Shown here: positions 1 to 6,717 of the stretch, in pieces
How positions within the stretch are numbered: position 1 is the stretch's first letter
Layout of the letters: each line of letters starts with the position of its first letter
DNA from: DASZYF01 sp035545535
GTDB lineage: Bacteria; Actinomycetota; Actinomycetes; Mycobacteriales; CAJCIY01
Reading direction: 5' to 3'
Length of the DNA stretch: 8,428 nt
Assembly (NCBI GenBank): GCA_035545535.1
Contig: DASZYF010000098.1
Span: 1 to 8,428 of the forward strand
Notes under the pieces: generated by a model
Database searches by the model: none
Seen by the model: the letters and a program-made list of their open reading frames with translations, nothing else
Told to the model about the DNA's origin: nothing
Made by a program: the position numbers and the translations under genes

Positions 1-2
1 CG

Positions 3-1223
3 GCGAGCCTCGAGCACGTCCGCGTCGCGGTGCGGGCGCTGCGCAGGGTCGAGGACGACGACGCGCGCGCCGTCGATCCCGTCATCACCGAAGCCGCCGA
101 GACGTGCACCCCGAGCGAGCTCGCCCAGCTGCTCGCGCACATCAAGGACCAGATGGCGCCCGAGGCCGTGGACGACGACGCGGGTGCCGCACTCGACCGC
201 AACCGCCTCGATGTGTCGACGACGTTCGAAGGCAACGTCGAGCTCAGCGGCCACCTGGAGCCCACCAGCGGAGCCATCGTGTCCGAGGCGATCTCCGCGT
301 TCTCCGCGCCGGTCACGGGGGCCGACGGCCGGCCCGACGATCGCACCCCCAAGCAGCGTCGGGCGGCCGCCCTGGTCGAGATCTGCCGTCGGGCGATGGC
401 CGACCGCGACCCCGCCAGCCGTGGCGGGATCAGCCAGCTGCTGCTCCTCGTCGACGGCCGGCCGCTCGTCGACTCCGATGAGCCGGTCGACGTCGTGCCG
501 GAAGACCCCTCGCGGGCCGCGCACCCCCACCACGCCGACTACTGCGCAGGCGGTGACGCGTGCGGCGGCACCCCGGACTCGCGGCTCGAGGCGGCGCTGC
601 TCGAGCTGCTCGCCACCGCCTGCCCCGAAGAGTCCGAGCGGGCGGAGGAGCGCGCCATCCAGGCTGCGCACCTGCGGCTTGCGGACCCGCCCGCCGACGC
701 GGGTGACGACGCCTCGGGCGAGGCGGTGTGGCGACCACCCCGGGCCGGTCCCCTGTCCGCCCAGTCGGTCGACGGACGTCCGGTCAGTCGGCCTGCCCTG
801 GAGCACCTGTCCTGCGATGCGCGGGTTGGGCTCGCCGTCATGCCCGACACCACTGCAGCGCTGCTACCCCGTGCTCTGCGACGCGGCCGCCACGATCCTC
901 TCTGGCTCGGCCGTTCCCAGCGGGTCATCCCCGCGTCGCTGCGTCGCGCCCTCGTGCTGCGCGACCGCGGCTGTGTGCACCCGCACTGCAACCGGCCGGC
1001 TTCGTGGTGCGAGGCCCATCACCGCATCCCTTGGCTCTACGGCGGTCTCACCGACCTCGAGAACACGATGCTCGTCTGCTCCTACCACCACCATTGGCTG
1101 CACGCGCACGGGATGAACCTTCAGCGACGCGTCGACGGGACGTGGGAGCTCGTCATCGATCTCCTGACCCGCGAGCTGCGCGGCGGGCCGGCGTCACGTC
1201 CGTTGGCGCACTCGGCGACCTGA
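3..1223 (+). CDS. DUF222 / HNH endonuclease-domain protein (13E12-repeat family), 5' end cut by window edge
   Basis: The reading frame is open to the left edge, and codons before the first candidate start (GTG at 30) still read as protein, so the true N-terminus is probably outside the window. Counting from that GTG, residues 1-140 look like the end of a DUF222 domain (a TPSEL motif near 27-31, then an LDVSTTFEG stretch near 60-68). Residues 150-250 are a loosely conserved, acidic and Pro/Ala-rich linker. Residues 301-360 are a clear HNH module: a Cys pair at 315 and 320, CEAHH at 327-331, W335, GG at 338-339, N345, C350 and HHH at 352-354, which should form a zinc-supported beta-beta-alpha-metal nuclease fold. 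Such proteins are abundant and often repeated in actinobacterial genomes; the family's biological role is not established. The gene converges on the minus-strand gene ending at 1265. The family call is firm; the function is not. Confidence 0.88.
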   Translation, partial: ASLEHVRVAVRALRRVEDDDARAVDPVITEAAETCTPSELAQLLAHIKDQMAPEAVDDDAGAALDRNRLDVSTTFEGNVELSGHLEPTSGAIVSEAISAFSAPVTGADGRPDDRTPKQRRAAALVEICRRAMADRDPASRGGISQLLLLVDGRPLVDSDEPVDVVPEDPSRAAHPHHADYCAGGDACGGTPDSRLEAALLELLATACPEESERAEERAIQAAHLRLADPPADAGDDASGEAVWRPPRAGPLSAQSVDGRPVSRPALEHLSCDARVGLAVMPDTTAALLPRALRRGRHDPLWLGRSQRVIPASLRRALVLRDRGCVHPHCNRPASWCEAHHRIPWLYGGLTDLENTMLVCSYHHHWLHAHGMNLQRRVDGTWELVIDLLTRELRGGPASRPLAHSAT

Positions 1224-1260
1224 GTCGGTCAGCGCACCGAACGTCAGGTGACGCCGACTC
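1222..1260. terminator. Inverted repeat between convergent genes, likely two-way terminator
   Basis: GAGTCGG (1222-1228) pairs with CCGACTC (1254-1260). Inside it CACC (1235-1238) pairs with GGTG (1247-1250), which extends the stem with a bulge. An alternative fold uses CGTCA-GG-TGACG (1242-1253). The structure overlaps the HNH stop codon and lies just past the stop of the minus-strand gene at 1265, so it could end transcription from both sides. There is no U-tract, which is common in high-GC actinobacteria. The repeat is seen directly; the role is inferred. Confidence 0.5.
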
Positions 1261-1264
1261 GCGG

Positions 1265-1564
1265 TCAGTGGTGGCGCGGGCGCCGGACCGGCTTCCAGAT
1301 GCCGAGCAGAGCGACCGGGCCCATCAGGCCGGCGAACGCGACGAGCACCCACCAGGCGAGCGGGTGCTCGTCGAGGTTGTGGTGGGCGACGTAGAAGATG
1401 CCCGCGACGAACGCCGCGTAGAGGATCATCATGACGGTCCGTCCGAGCGGCCCGAAGCTGACCTCGCTCTTCGCGACGCGAGAGGTGCGCCTCGCGGGGT
1501 CGCAGTGACGGCAGCCGCCGCCGTTGTTCTCGGTGGCGCCGCAATGGCGGCAGTAGTCGCGCAC
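1265..1564 (-). CDS. Small zinc-ribbon, two-helix membrane protein of unknown function
   Basis: This is a 99-residue protein with a GTG start at 1564. The N-terminus carries two CxxC knuckles (C5/C8 and C18/C21) spaced like a small zinc ribbon. A short basic stretch (residues 25-32, with RR and K) follows, then two hydrophobic segments at about 43-60 and 68-89 that should cross the membrane, and a basic tail (KPVRRPRHH). With both termini basic, the likely topology has the ribbon and the tail in the cytoplasm. The gene starts 51 bp downstream of the acyl-CoA ligase stop on the same strand, so co-transcription is plausible, but no strong Shine-Dalgarno is visible ahead of the GTG. I do not recognise a named family. 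GC-rich third positions and the ordered Cys/TM layout argue that it is a real gene. The ribbon could bind zinc for structure or contact nucleic acid or protein; neither can be chosen here. Confidence 0.7.
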   Translation of the reverse strand: MRDYCRHCGATENNGGGCRHCDPARRTSRVAKSEVSFGPLGRTVMMILYAAFVAGIFYVAHHNLDEHPLAWWVLVAFAGLMGPVALLGIWKPVRRPRHH

Positions 1565-1583
1565 GCCCCGAGTGTGCGCCGTC

Positions 1584-1596
1584 CGCCGGGCCGGCG
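1584..1596. repeat. Short GC palindrome between the acyl-CoA ligase and the small membrane gene
   Basis: CGCCGGGCCGGCG is a perfect odd palindrome in the 51-bp gap. On the minus strand it lies about 20 nt after the ligase stop and about 20 nt before the next GTG. As RNA it gives only a 5-bp stem with a 3-nt loop, so it is a weak candidate for partial termination or processing. It could equally be chance in such GC-rich DNA. Confidence 0.25.
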
Positions 1597-1615
1597 AGGG
1601 CAGGCCAGGGGTGAA

Positions 1616-3235
1616 CTAGCGGCGACTGAGCGTGATGTCGAGCTTGGCGCGCTCGTCGGCGGGCAGGGGGATGAAGTGCGGGTCCTTCGCGGGCCGCCAC
1701 CACACGTCCTCGGTCTCCCACCGCTCGGTGCGGAGCTGTCGCTTCAGCACCTTGCCGGTGGGCGTCATCGGCAGCTCGCCCACGCGCACGAAGCGGGGCA
1801 CCCACGTCGTGGCGAGGTCGGGCTGCGCGGTGAGGAACGTGGCGAACTCGTCCGGGTCGAACGCGGCGCCGTCGTGCAGCCACAGCGCGACCATCAGCTG
1901 GTCGCCCGCGACCGGGTCGGGTACGGCGTACGCGGCCGCGAGCATCACGTCGGGGTGGCGGACGAGCAGCCGCTCGATGGGCGCGGCGGCGATGTTCTCG
2001 CCGTCGACCCGCAGCCAGTCGTCGGTGCGGCCGGCGAACCAGAGGAAGCCGTCGGCGTCGGCGTACACGAGGTCGCCGGTCCAGTACGCGCCCTCGCGCA
2101 CCCGGGCGGCCGTCGCGTCCTCGTCCTTCCAGTAGCCCTCGAAGGCCGCGCCGCCCTGCTCGTTCACGAGCTCGCCGACGGCCTCGTCGCCGTTCAGCAG
2201 CCGTCCGTTGTCGTCGAACACGGCGCGCGGGCACACCGCCCCGGTGTCCTGGTCGCGCACGGACAGGCCGTCGGTGAGCACACCGAAGGCGCCCGCGGGC
2301 ATGTCGGGGACGCGCCGCACCGATGCGCCGCCCTCGGTGGAGCCGTAGCCGTCGGTGACGACGCAGCCGAAGCGCCGCTCGAACCGGGCGAGGTCCTCGG
2401 TGGCGCCTTCGTTGCCGAACACGCGGCGCAGCGGGTTGTCGGCGTCGTCCGGCTGCTCGGGCGTGGCGAGCACGTAGGACAGCGGCTTGCCGACGTAGTT
2501 CGCGTACGTGGCGCCGAACCTCCGCACGTCGGCGAGGAACCCGCTGGCGGAGAACTTGCGCCGCAGCGCCGCCGTCGCACCGGCGGCGACCGAGGGGCCC
2601 CAGCCGGCCATGAGCGCGTTGGAGTGGAACATGGGCATCGCGATGTAGCAGACGTCGTCCTGCGTCAGCGCGAACATCTGTGTGACCGCGAGGCTGATGC
2701 CGGCGAGCCGCCCCTGCGTGCAGCGCACTGCCTTCGGCGTGCCGCTCGTCCCCGAGGTGAACAGCAGGAGGAGCAGGGCGGCCGGATCGATGTCCTGTCG
2801 CGGGACCGGTGCTCCGGCGTAGGGAGCGAGCAGCTCGGCGTACTCGGGGGAGTCGCTGACGTGCACCTGGCCGGTCGCGACGCCCAGGTCGAGGCCGGCC
2901 GTGAGGGGGGCGAGCGCGGAGTCGGTCACGAGCATGGCGCAGTCGGCGTGCCGGACGTCGCGCGCGAGCTCGTCACCGCGGCGCGTCTGGTTGATGCCGA
3001 CGACGGTCGTGCCGGAGAGGATGGCGGCGCCGAGCCACATGGCGTACTCGGGCGTGTTGTCCAGCAGCACGCCCACGTGCGGGTGGGCGCCGGCCGGGAG
3101 CCGGTCGGCGAGCAGGGCCGCGCGCTGCGCGCAGCCCGCTACGTACTCGGGCCAGGTCCAGCGCTGGTCCTCGAACAGCATCGCCGGGCGATCAGCGTCT
3201 GCGTGGGCCAGGAGCAGCTCCGCCATGGTCGGCAC
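1616..3235 (-). CDS. AMP-forming acyl-CoA synthetase (ANL superfamily, FadD-type fatty-acid-CoA ligase)
   Basis: This 539-residue enzyme should activate a carboxylic acid with ATP to an acyl-adenylate and then load it on CoA. All core ANL motifs are present in order: the P-loop FTSGTSGTPK (159-168), MFHSNA (202-207), the adenine-site motif DGYGSTEGG (295-303) with E301, the YWTGDL motif (384-389) with D388, the hinge region GRTDDWLRVDGENI (402-415), and the C-terminal PTGK (492-495) with catalytic K495. Length is normal for FadD proteins. The sequence recalls the mycobacterial FadD1/FadD17 type from memory, but the substrate (fatty acid, sterol side chain or other) cannot be told. The GTG at 3235 is preceded by AAGGTGG four nt away, so it is preferred; an in-frame ATG at 3226 (residue 4) is the alternative. 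The gene is transcribed divergently from the NDP-forming synthetase at 3320 and may share its operator. It is probably the first gene of a two-gene unit with the small membrane protein. Confidence 0.93.
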   Translation of the reverse strand: MPTMAELLLAHADADRPAMLFEDQRWTWPEYVAGCAQRAALLADRLPAGAHPHVGVLLDNTPEYAMWLGAAILSGTTVVGINQTRRGDELARDVRHADCAMLVTDSALAPLTAGLDLGVATGQVHVSDSPEYAELLAPYAGAPVPRQDIDPAALLLLLFTSGTSGTPKAVRCTQGRLAGISLAVTQMFALTQDDVCYIAMPMFHSNALMAGWGPSVAAGATAALRRKFSASGFLADVRRFGATYANYVGKPLSYVLATPEQPDDADNPLRRVFGNEGATEDLARFERRFGCVVTDGYGSTEGGASVRRVPDMPAGAFGVLTDGLSVRDQDTGAVCPRAVFDDNGRLLNGDEAVGELVNEQGGAAFEGYWKDEDATAARVREGAYWTGDLVYADADGFLWFAGRTDDWLRVDGENIAAAPIERLLVRHPDVMLAAAYAVPDPVAGDQLMVALWLHDGAAFDPDEFATFLTAQPDLATTWVPRFVRVGELPMTPTGKVLKRQLRTERWETEDVWWRPAKDPHFIPLPADERAKLDITLSRR

Positions 3236-3267
3236 CCGACCACCTTAGGGGAGGGCCGTTAGAGTTT

Positions 3268-3282
3268 CTGACGACCCGTCAG
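3268..3282. promoter_or_regulatory. Perfect palindrome in the divergent promoter, candidate operator
   Basis: CTGACG-ACC-CGTCAG is a perfect 6-bp inverted repeat with a 3-bp spacer, near the middle of the 84-bp gap between two divergent start codons (3235 and 3320). On the minus strand a weak -10-like TCTAAC lies at 3258-3263, so the palindrome would fall between the -10 and -35 of the ligase promoter. Placement and symmetry fit a homodimeric repressor (TetR-like regulators are common near acyl-CoA genes) controlling both directions. No regulator gene is in the window. The repeat is seen; the operator role is inferred. Confidence 0.55.
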
Positions 3283-3319
3283 GTCTTGATCGACGACCGA
3301 TAGCAACCCAGGGGGCCCC

Positions 3320-5404
3320 GTGGCGCAGGCGCGCACCGATCTCGAGCGCTTCTTCCACCCCGACGGGGTCGCGGTGCTCGGCCGCGTCGACCGCGAGGCC
3401 GATCCGGAGCAGCTCGTCGGTCAGCACCGCGAGCGCTACGGCACCGATCGGATCTTCCTGGTCAACCCCTCCGGCGGCACGGTCGGCGATGTGCGCATCT
3501 ACGAGACGGTCGCCGACATCCCGGGCCACGTCGACCTCGCCGTGCTCAACGTGCCGACGAAGGCCGCGCCCGCTGCCGCGGAGGAGTGCGGGAAGAAGGG
3601 CATCCCGTTCGTGCTCGTCTTCACGTCCGGCTTCAGCGAGGTCGGGGGCGACGGCGCGGAGCTCGAGCGCCGCCTCGGCGAGGTCGCCCGCAGCCACGGG
3701 ATGCGCGTGTTCGGGCCGAACACGAACACCAACGCGTTCGAGAAGATCCCTGACCCGGGCGACCACTGCGGCGGCCGCATCGGCGTGCTGACGCAGAGCG
3801 GGCACCAGGGGCGGCCCGTGGTGCAGGGCTCGCAGTTCGGCACGCGGTTCTCGCGCTGGGTGCCGACGGGCAACGAGGTCGACCTCGAGGTCGCCGACTT
3901 CTGCGAGTACTTCGCGCACGACGACGGCACCGACGTCATCGCCGCGTACGTCGAAGGCTTCCGCGACATCACCAAGCTGCGCACCGCGCTGCAGGCCGCG
4001 AACGACAACGACAAGCCCGTCGTCATGGTGAAGATCGGCAGCACGGAGGCCGGTCACCGCATGGCCGGCTCGCACACCGGTCACCTCACCGGTTCCGACG
4101 CCGTCGTCGACGGGCTGTTCGCCCAGCACGCCGTCACGCGCGTGCGCGACCTCGATGAGCTGCTCGACACCGCGTCGCTGTTCGCGAAGATGCCGAAGGG
4201 CATCGGCCCCGGCGTCGCGCTGTACTCGATCTCCGGCGGCTCGTGCGCACTGATGAGCGAGGTCGCCGACTCCTACGGCGTGCAGCTCCCGCAGCTGGCC
4301 GACGACACCGTCGCCGCGCTCTACGAGCTGCTGCCCGGCTACCTCACCGTGAGCAACCCGGTCGACAATGGCGGCACGTTCCTGTTCACCCGCCCGCAGG
4401 AAGACCGGCTGAAGGCGCTGACGCTCATCGCGAACGACCCGAGCGTCGACATCCTCGTCATCGGCATCACCGGCGCGACCGGCGTGATGAGCGACAACCT
4501 CGCCGCGGACATCAAGGCGTTCGCGCCGACCTCGCCCGTGCCGGTGGTCGCGACGTGGAACAGCTACAAGACCGACGAGCAGGGCTTCGCCGACCTCGTC
4601 GCGAGCGGCGTGCCGTTCTTCCGCTCGTTCCGCAACTGCTTCGCCGCGTTGCGGGCGTACGCCGACCTGCAGGAGAGGTCGAAAGGTCTGCGCCGGCGCC
4701 ACGTCGAGCCCGTCGAGCTGCCGGCGGCCGGCGCGGCGGCGCTGGCCGCGGGCGGAACGCTCCCGCCCGGTCCGGCGCGGGACCTGCTCGCCGGCGTCGG
4801 CATCCCGATCGTCACCGAAGAGGTCGTCACCAGTCCGGAGGCGGCGACGAAGCTCGCCGAGTCCGCCGGCACCGTGGTGATGAAGATCGCGTCGGCCGAC
4901 TTCCCGCACAAGAGCGACCTCGGCCTGGTGCGGCTCGGCATCACGGCGGCCGACGCCGCGGCGACCTACGACGACATCATCGCGACCGCGAAGGCCGCGA
5001 ACCCGGACGCGCAGATCGACGGCGTGCTCGTGCAGGAGCAGGTCAGCGGCGGCGTCGAGATGATCGTCGGCTGCGTGCGTGATGCCGTGCTCGGCCCCGC
5101 CGTCATGGTGGGCACCGGCGGCGTCTTCGCCGAGGTGCTGCGCGACACGGCGGTCCGGCCGCTCCCGCTCGACCGGCAGGACGCCGAGGAGATGGTCGCC
5201 TCGCTGCGGGGCAGCGCGCTGCTCGCCGGCGCCCGCGGCCGCCCGCACGCGAACGTCGGCGCCCTCGTCGACGTGATCCTCGCCGTCGCCCGGCTCGCCG
5301 AGGCGGCGGGAGAGCGGCTGGCCGAGCTCGACCTGAACCCCGTCGTGGTGCTGCCCGACCGCGCCGTCGTCGTCGACAACCTGGTCGTCGCGGCCTCCCG
5401 CTGA
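3320..5404 (+). CDS. Single-chain NDP-forming acyl-CoA synthetase (acetate-CoA ligase, ADP-forming superfamily)
   Basis: This 694-residue protein fuses the alpha-like and beta-like parts of the NDP-forming acyl-CoA synthetases, which interconvert acyl-CoA + ADP + Pi with acid + CoA + ATP through phosphohistidine. Domains in order: Rossmann-type CoA-binding (about 8-140), first flavodoxin-like ligase domain (150-290), second ligase domain (295-450), and ATP-grasp (about 475-690). The phosphohistidine motif SHTG is at 251-254 (H252). The ATP-grasp part has MK (521-522), PHKSD (529-533, with H530, probably matching the second phospho-His of this family), VQEQVSGGVEM (571-581), GTGG (598-601) and LDLNP (670-674). 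Unusual points are GPNT at 132-135, where relatives have GPNC, and SGHQG at 160-164, where they usually have SGALG. The GTG start has AGGGGG four nt upstream. The substrate is unknown. Some fused relatives are inactive or acyltransferase-linked, but both active-site regions here look intact. Confidence 0.9.
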   Translation: MAQARTDLERFFHPDGVAVLGRVDREADPEQLVGQHRERYGTDRIFLVNPSGGTVGDVRIYETVADIPGHVDLAVLNVPTKAAPAAAEECGKKGIPFVLVFTSGFSEVGGDGAELERRLGEVARSHGMRVFGPNTNTNAFEKIPDPGDHCGGRIGVLTQSGHQGRPVVQGSQFGTRFSRWVPTGNEVDLEVADFCEYFAHDDGTDVIAAYVEGFRDITKLRTALQAANDNDKPVVMVKIGSTEAGHRMAGSHTGHLTGSDAVVDGLFAQHAVTRVRDLDELLDTASLFAKMPKGIGPGVALYSISGGSCALMSEVADSYGVQLPQLADDTVAALYELLPGYLTVSNPVDNGGTFLFTRPQEDRLKALTLIANDPSVDILVIGITGATGVMSDNLAADIKAFAPTSPVPVVATWNSYKTDEQGFADLVASGVPFFRSFRNCFAALRAYADLQERSKGLRRRHVEPVELPAAGAAALAAGGTLPPGPARDLLAGVGIPIVTEEVVTSPEAATKLAESAGTVVMKIASADFPHKSDLGLVRLGITAADAAATYDDIIATAKAANPDAQIDGVLVQEQVSGGVEMIVGCVRDAVLGPAVMVGTGGVFAEVLRDTAVRPLPLDRQDAEEMVASLRGSALLAGARGRPHANVGALVDVILAVARLAEAAGERLAELDLNPVVVLPDRAVVVDNLVVAASR

Positions 5405-5420
5405 TCCGAACGTCGTGGAC

Positions 5421-5479
5421 CTGACGCTCGGTGTGAGCCTGCTCACCCTTCCGCGGGAGTGGCCCTGAGGGGGCGTCAG
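5421..5479. promoter_or_regulatory. Two inverted repeats upstream of sucC, candidate regulatory sites
   Basis: The 138-bp gap before sucC holds GTGAGC-CT-GCTCAC, a perfect palindrome at 5433-5446. Around it lie a widely spaced pair, CTGACGC (5421-5427) and GCGTCAG (5473-5479). The outer pair shares the half-site CTGACG with the palindrome at 3268-3282. The inner palindrome begins 29 nt after the preceding stop codon and lacks a U-tract, so it could be an operator or a weak terminator. The repeats are real; the function is inferred. Confidence 0.4.
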
Positions 5480-5485
5480 TAGGCT
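5480..5485 (+). promoter_or_regulatory. Possible -10 box of the sucCD promoter
   Basis: TAGGCT fits the actinobacterial -10 pattern TANNNT and would start transcription near 5491-5493, giving a leader of about 50 nt before the sucC GTG. No good -35 hexamer is visible 16-19 nt upstream, though many actinobacterial housekeeping promoters have weak -35 boxes. It abuts the GCGTCAG half-repeat, so a protein bound there could affect it. Confidence 0.3.
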
Positions 5486-5542
5486 CGCGGAGTCGTCTCC
5501 GCCGGGTGCCGTGGGCGCCCGCCTCAACGCTGAAGGACGCGC

Positions 5543-6715
5543 GTGGACCTGTTCGAGTACCAGGCGAAGGAGCTCTTCGCCAAGCACGGTGTGCCCGTGC
5601 TCCCCGGCATCACCGCCGACACCCCCGCGGACGCGAAGGCGGCGGCCGAGAAGCTCGCCACCGACGTCGTCGTCAAGGCCCAGGTCAAGGCCGGCGGCCG
5701 TGGCAAAGCCGGTGGCGTGAAGTTCGCGACGAGCCCCGCCGAGGCGGAGGAGAAGGCGACCGCCATCCTCGGCCTCGACATCAAGGGCCACATCGTCAAG
5801 CGCGTGCTCGTCACGCAGGCGAGCGACATCGCGAGCGAGTACTACGTCTCCTACCTCCTCGACCGCGCCAACCGCACCTACCTCGCGATGGCGTCGTCCG
5901 AGGGCGGCATGGAGATCGAGCAGCTCGCGGTCGAGCGGCCCGAGGCGCTCGCGCGCATCCCTGTCGACGCGCTCGCCGGCGTGGACGCCGCGAAGGCCGC
6001 GGAGATCGCCGACGCCGCGAAGATCCCCGCCGAGGTGCGTGACCAGGTCATCGACATCCTCGTGAAGCTGTGGGACACGTTCGTCTCCGAGGACGCGACG
6101 CTCGTCGAGGTCAACCCGCTCGTGCGCACGCCGGACGACAAGGTCATCGCACTTGACGGCAAGGTCTCGCTCGACGACAACGCGAGCTTCCGTCACGAGG
6201 ACGTGTTCACCGCGTTCGCCGACACCTCGGCCGTCGACCCGATCGAGCAGGCGGCGAAGGACAAGCACCTCAACTACGTGAAGCTCGACGGCACCGTCGG
6301 CATCATCGGCAACGGCGCCGGGCTCGTCATGAGCACGCTCGACGTCGTCACCTACGCCGGTGAGCAGTACGGCAACCAGAAGCCGGCGAACTTCCTCGAC
6401 ATCGGTGGAGGTGCGTCGGCCCAGGTCATGGCCGACGGCCTGTCGATCATCTTCGGCGACCCGAGCGTCAAGTCGGTGTTCGTCAACATCTTCGGCGGCA
6501 TCACCGCCTGCGACGCCGTCGCCAACGGCATCGTCCAGGCGGTCGAGCTGCTCGGCGGCGAGCTCAAGCACCCGATCGTGGTGCGGCTCGACGGCAACAA
6601 CGCGGAGGAGGGCCGGCGCATCCTCGACGAGGCGGCGATCCCGGGCCTCGAGCGCGTCGACACGATGGATGGTGCTGCCGCGCGGGTCGCGCAGCTCGCG
6701 GCGGTTGGAGCCTGA
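5543..6715 (+). CDS. sucC: Succinyl-CoA synthetase beta subunit
   Basis: SucC pairs with SucD to convert succinyl-CoA, NDP and Pi to succinate, CoA and NTP in the TCA cycle, in the cytoplasm. The 390-residue length matches the bacterial family (E. coli about 388). The ATP-grasp domain opens with MDLFEYQAKELF; the nucleotide loop KAGGRGKAGGVK is at 49-60, and metal ligands are expected at N191 (in EVNPL, 189-193) and D205 (ALDGKV, 203-208). The C-terminal flavodoxin-like part has GNGAGLVM (256-263), LDIGGGA (285-291) and VNIFGGIT (314-321), which contact SucD and the phosphohistidine loop. Whether ADP or GDP is preferred cannot be decided. The start is GTG at 5543 with GAAGGA (5532-5537) five nt upstream, a good ribosome site; earlier ATGs are in other frames. 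The stop is two nt from the sucD ATG, so the two are one operon and probably translationally coupled. Confidence 0.98.
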   Translation: MDLFEYQAKELFAKHGVPVLPGITADTPADAKAAAEKLATDVVVKAQVKAGGRGKAGGVKFATSPAEAEEKATAILGLDIKGHIVKRVLVTQASDIASEYYVSYLLDRANRTYLAMASSEGGMEIEQLAVERPEALARIPVDALAGVDAAKAAEIADAAKIPAEVRDQVIDILVKLWDTFVSEDATLVEVNPLVRTPDDKVIALDGKVSLDDNASFRHEDVFTAFADTSAVDPIEQAAKDKHLNYVKLDGTVGIIGNGAGLVMSTLDVVTYAGEQYGNQKPANFLDIGGGASAQVMADGLSIIFGDPSVKSVFVNIFGGITACDAVANGIVQAVELLGGELKHPIVVRLDGNNAEEGRRILDEAAIPGLERVDTMDGAAARVAQLAAVGA

Positions 6716-6717
6716 CG

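Noticed and set aside
1..1223. HNH gene as evidence for a mobile intron, toxin or restriction system
   Set aside because: No reverse transcriptase, methylase, immunity gene, terminal repeats or integrase is seen. The DUF222-HNH architecture alone does not indicate any of these.
1194..2234. 346-codon minus-strand frame over the small membrane gene and the end of the ligase
   Set aside because: It is a +1 shadow of both genes, almost entirely Arg/Ala/Gly-rich, and would overlap genuine coding.
728..3262. 844-codon open frame on the plus strand across the acyl-CoA ligase
   Set aside because: It overlaps the end of the HNH gene, the small membrane gene and the whole ligase, all better supported. 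Its composition is that of a high-GC shadow frame.
3220..5550. Four GTG start codons in a row (small membrane gene, ligase, fused synthetase, sucC) as a possible translational control signal
   Set aside because: GTG starts are frequent in high-GC actinobacteria, and at least three of the four have normal purine-rich ribosome sites, so nothing special is needed to explain them.
3245..6571. 1108-codon open frame on the minus strand, antisense to the fused synthetase and sucC
   Set aside because: It lies opposite two clear enzyme genes and is rich in Arg, Asp, Val and Gly in low-complexity runs, as expected when GC-biased codons are read in the complementary frame. No domain is recognisable.
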